Shown piece after piece: positions 5,646 through 6,107 of a stretch of 6,107 nt of DNA. The DNA is taken from NCBI GenBank assembly GCA_913009675.1, contig CAJVXD010000084.1, forward strand, positions 1 to 6,107, written 5' to 3'. Source of the stretch: an uncultured bacterium. GTDB taxonomy: Bacteria > Omnitrophota > Gorgyraeia > Gorgyraeales > Gorgyraeaceae. Both the position numbers and the translations under genes were made by a program. A model generated the notes under the pieces. The model ran no database searches and had not been told where the DNA came from. It worked only from the letters and a program-made list of their open reading frames with translations. Numbering within the stretch: position 1 is the stretch's first letter; each line of letters starts with the position of its first letter.

Positions 5646-6107
5646 TCATACTTTTTCTAATCTTGCGGCAGATACTTTATATTCTGCGGTTCGGGAGATC
5701 GGGCAAAAGGCATCAATAGTTAAAAGGTTTGCCGGTGCATCCTGAAAATGAAAAGGCATCCATAACAGGCCCGGTTTAATCTCCTCTTTAACCTTAGCTT
5801 TAATTGTTAAACTCCCCCTTCTGGTACTTACGTTACAAAATTCCCCATCTTTAATATTCAATCTTTCAGCATCCTCTGAATTTATCTCCACAAACATCTC
5901 AGGGAACTCCCGAGCCAAGAGATGAGTCCTTCTAGTCATTGTCCCCACATTATAGTGAAAAAGCATCCTTCCCGTAGAAAGATAAAAAGGGAACTCTTCA
6001 TCCGGAATTTCCGCAGGTAATTTATGTTCGATTGCGTGGAACTTACCCAGTCCCCGGGCAAATCTACCCTGATGTAAAAATTTTGTTCCAGGATGTTCCT
6101 TATCCGG
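5646..6107 (-). CDS. fdhA: Formate dehydrogenase catalytic (alpha) subunit, C-terminal fragment
   Basis: The last 153 codons of a molybdopterin oxidoreductase, open at the right edge. The frame runs without a stop from 6107, so the ATG at 5966 is internal and not the start. The upstream 47 codons belong, reading for instance FLHQGRFARGLGKFHAIEHK and then EEFPFYLSTGR. The stretch LSTGRMLFHYNVGTMTRRTH is the characteristic beginning of the molybdopterin-dinucleotide binding domain in formate dehydrogenases (compare TTGRxLxHxHTGTMTRR). FVEINSEDAERLNIKDGEFC with VSTRRGSL and MPFHFQDAPANLLT with DAFCPISRTAEYK complete that domain. The active-site Cys/Sec, N-terminal 4Fe-4S cluster and molybdopterin core lie outside the window, so metal (Mo or W) and selenocysteine use cannot be judged. 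It is followed after 1 nt by the HydB-like gene. Family members oxidise formate or reduce CO2. The HydB and HydG partners suggest an NAD(P)-linked soluble enzyme. Confidence 0.92.
   Translation of the reverse strand, partial: PDKEHPGTKFLHQGRFARGLGKFHAIEHKLPAEIPDEEFPFYLSTGRMLFHYNVGTMTRRTHLLAREFPEMFVEINSEDAERLNIKDGEFCNVSTRRGSLTIKAKVKEEIKPGLLWMPFHFQDAPANLLTIDAFCPISRTAEYKVSAARLEKV

Noticed and set aside
5646..5966. A separate 106-residue protein starting at ATG 5966
   Set aside because: The same frame is open without a stop to the window edge and the extra 47 codons read as formate dehydrogenase (ending in PFYLSTGR just before the ATG), so this ATG is internal.

Overview
This window is one end of an Illumina-assembled contig, apparently from an anaerobic, fairly AT-rich bacterium. 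The evidence for anaerobic life is a molybdopterin formate dehydrogenase tail joined to iron-sulfur and flavin electron-transfer subunits. Bases 1-46 are not biological: 2-46 match the Illumina TruSeq/P5 adapter, and the first gene is cut there. The lineage cannot be fixed from the sequence. An uncultured candidate phylum (Omnitrophota-like, for example) is only an impression. Every gene I can support lies on the minus strand, so the biological reading order is right to left.

Right half (6107 down to 3271), formate dehydrogenase operon: the C-terminal end of a formate dehydrogenase catalytic subunit runs off the right edge. It is followed after 1 nt by a HydB/AsrA-like dicluster 4Fe-4S protein, by a TAATG overlap to a HydG/AsrB-like FAD/NAD(P)-binding [2Fe-2S] reductase, and by a TTGA overlap to a MobB/BioD-like P-loop protein. 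The layout suggests a soluble enzyme moving electrons between formate/CO2 and NAD(P)(H) through HydB and HydG, with a P-loop protein that may help cofactor supply.

Promoter (3208-3237): a consensus -35/-10 pair on the minus strand encloses a G/C-tract palindrome typical of CsoR operators.

Left half (3151 down to 47), copper-response operon: csoR carries the Cys-His-Cys Cu(I) ligand set. Next comes a YHS-domain/thioredoxin-reductase-like flavoprotein, split by a frameshift at an 8-G tract and lacking the CxxC redox pair. Then comes the broken remnant of a small secreted Met/His/Cys-rich protein. Last is a CopA-type P-type ATPase with an N-terminal YHS domain and two HMA domains, truncated by the adapter. 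The logic is copper sensing, periplasmic or cytosolic copper handling, and export. The flavoprotein's role is the least understood part. Two reading-frame disruptions within about 650 bases could be consensus errors or real decay, and the sequence alone cannot decide.
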